Shown here in pieces: positions 6,272-7,663 of a stretch of DNA of 7,663 bases. The notes below the pieces were generated by a model, which made no database searches, had not been told where the DNA came from, and worked only from the letters and a program-made list of their open reading frames with translations. The position numbers and the translations under genes were made by a program. Origin of the DNA: Cyclobacteriaceae bacterium (GTDB lineage Bacteria > Bacteroidota > Bacteroidia > Cytophagales > Cyclobacteriaceae); assembly GCA_025363495.1 (NCBI GenBank), contig JANYDR010000575.1, positions 1-7,663 of the forward strand, read 5' to 3'. How positions within the stretch are numbered: position 1 is the stretch's first letter; each line of letters begins with the position of its first letter.

Positions 6272-7663
6272 ATCGGATGGTCATCACAGGGTTTTTCATT
6301 GCTACTCCAATTGTTTGAAAACTGATAGTGATGAACGTTAATGCAGTTACCAAAATGACAGGAATAAAAAATAACCAACTATCCATTGGCATCTTGTACG
6401 CATACCTCTCAAGCCATAGTTTAGTCAATTCATAAGCGAACGGAATAGCGATCACGCTCCCAATCGCTGCGAGTCTTATGAAATCGCGGGATAACAAAAT
6501 CATAAGATTTGATACAGACGCTCCCATCACCTTCCTGATTCCCACTTCCTTTGTCCGGCGATTCACAGTATAAAGCGCCAATCCAAACAGTCCACAAAAT
6601 GAAATAAGGACAGCCGTTAAGGTAAGAGCCGACACGATCTTTCCAACACGCCTCTCGTCATTATATTGATTATCAAATGCGTCATCCAAAAAATAATACT
6701 GAAAAATATTTCCGGTATAGGCTTGCTTCCACTTTTGCTGGATAGCAGAGATGGATTCTGAGATGTTTTTGGTAGAAATCTTTATCGCATAACTCGGATT
6801 TCTGTGATTACCCTGCATATAAAGAATTGACTGTAGTTGATTCTGAAATGAACGATAATGATAATTCTTAACTACACCGATCACTTCAAATCTCCTGCTC
6901 CCGATAAAGACCAGCTTGCCAATCGCATCATCATAGGAAGAGAAATTGAATTTTTTACTTGCCTCCTCATTGATAAGCAGACTCTTTTTGTCACCTTCAA
7001 CTTCAGGATTGAAATTTCTTCCCGCTATTAGAGGAATTTCAAAAACATCCAGGAACTCAGTGCCAATACTGATAATACGACTATCATACTTACAATTATC
7101 ACTCTCCTGACCTAACTTGATATCAGTCCGGTGCCAGTCTATCTCAGATCCTGGAAAACTTGATGCGCTCGTTACTCCCTTTATACCAGGTAATTGAAGA
7201 ACTTCATTCTTAAATGTCTCATACTTTAGAACTGAAGTCGCATCCGTTAGCAAAGGTTCTTCTATAATCAATGTCTGATCAATTGATATGCCCGGATTTT
7301 GATCCTGCATAAAATTAATCTGGCGCTGAATAACAAGCACGGCTGTAATGAGAATAACTGAAACCGACAACTGAACAACAACGATTGTTTTTCGCAGTGA
7401 GGAATTGTCCACAAAATCAGAAATTCTTCCCTTCAGCGACTGAAGCGGCTTAAAAGAAGATAGAAACAAAGAAGGGTAAAAACCGGTGCAAAGCGTTCCA
7501 ACAATTATAAAACAGCCTATAGAAATAATTATAGTCGCGGAATGAAATAACGTAGCCGTCATTGGTTGTGCGAGAAATCCAGTAACCAACGGCCAACTCA
7601 CAAAAAACAAAATGACCGCCAACACAAAAGAAATGAGATTGAATAAAAATGATTCGATCAGCA
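6264..7663 (-). CDS. FtsX/MacB-like ABC transporter permease (permease C), 5' end outside the window
   Basis: The C-terminal 466 residues of another FtsX-family permease. The frame is open to the right edge, so the GTG at 7625 that could pass for a start is internal. Visible in order: the end of FtsX block 1 (LIESFLFNLISFVLAV, then FYPSLFLSSFKPLQSLKG); a central TM (TIVVVQLSVSVILITAVLVI); a second periplasmic domain (LPGIKGVTSASSFPG, AGRNFNP, VIGVVKNYHYRS, FQYYFLDDAFDNQY); and FtsX block 2 with KEVGIRKVMGA and the tail NPVMTIRYE. It is clearly more distant from A and B than they are from each other, so it is not part of the duplicated unit. Whether it carries the prefix domain cannot be seen. 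Its stop overlaps the ATG of the downstream N-terminal remnant, as expected in a permease operon. Confidence 0.94.
   Translation of the reverse strand, partial: LIESFLFNLISFVLAVILFFVSWPLVTGFLAQPMTATLFHSATIIISIGCFIIVGTLCTGFYPSLFLSSFKPLQSLKGRISDFVDNSSLRKTIVVVQLSVSVILITAVLVIQRQINFMQDQNPGISIDQTLIIEEPLLTDATSVLKYETFKNEVLQLPGIKGVTSASSFPGSEIDWHRTDIKLGQESDNCKYDSRIISIGTEFLDVFEIPLIAGRNFNPEVEGDKKSLLINEEASKKFNFSSYDDAIGKLVFIGSRRFEVIGVVKNYHYRSFQNQLQSILYMQGNHRNPSYAIKISTKNISESISAIQQKWKQAYTGNIFQYYFLDDAFDNQYNDERRVGKIVSALTLTAVLISFCGLFGLALYTVNRRTKEVGIRKVMGASVSNLMILLSRDFIRLAAIGSVIAIPFAYELTKLWLERYAYKMPMDSWLFFIPVILVTALTFITISFQTIGVAMKNPVMTIRYE

Noticed and set aside
7623..7625. GTG as start of permease C
   Set aside because: The frame stays open to the right edge and the upstream residues (LIESFLFNLISF) are typical FtsX membrane sequence, so the gene is cut by the window.

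Overview
The window looks like a chromosomal accessory region of a Bacteroidota bacterium, probably Cytophagales-like. The grounds are large FtsX/MacB-type permeases with a 'permease prefix' N-terminus, moderately AT-rich DNA, no Shine-Dalgarno sequences before the starts, and one candidate TAnnTTTG promoter element. The lineage is inferred from gene style, not from a marker gene.

Layout, left to right: permease A (minus strand, 3' end cut by the left edge); a 51-bp divergent spacer; toxin-antitoxin pair TA-1 (plus strand, small antitoxin then PIN-domain toxin); a 54-codon C-terminal scrap of another permease (minus); complete permease B (minus, 899 aa); a 49-bp divergent spacer; toxin-antitoxin pair TA-2 (plus); a 22-codon N-terminal scrap of a permease (minus); permease C (minus, 5' end cut by the right edge). 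The window is almost fully coding. No stretch above about 50 bp lacks a gene or gene remnant, and I see no RNA gene, CRISPR array, insertion sequence or strong terminator.

The main observation is a repeated unit: a PIN toxin-antitoxin pair placed head-to-head with a prefix-bearing FtsX permease, seen twice (1-2678 and 2837-6212). The spacers of the two copies are about 86% identical by eye, while the antitoxins and the N-terminal half of the toxins have diverged strongly. Each toxin's 3' end abuts a broken permease fragment. The simplest reading is that a [permease + TA] unit was duplicated inside a tandem permease array and wrecked at least one permease gene. No ATPase and no PadR-type regulator lies in the window, so the permeases' partners must be encoded elsewhere.

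Functionally, the permeases are inner-membrane subunits of MacB/LolCDE-like mechanotransmission ABC systems with unknown cargo. The TA pairs are probably type II systems in which the PIN protein is an RNase held in check by the upstream small protein. Whether the constant pairing with permeases is functional (shared regulation) or only historical (addiction modules riding with the duplicated unit) cannot be decided from the sequence.
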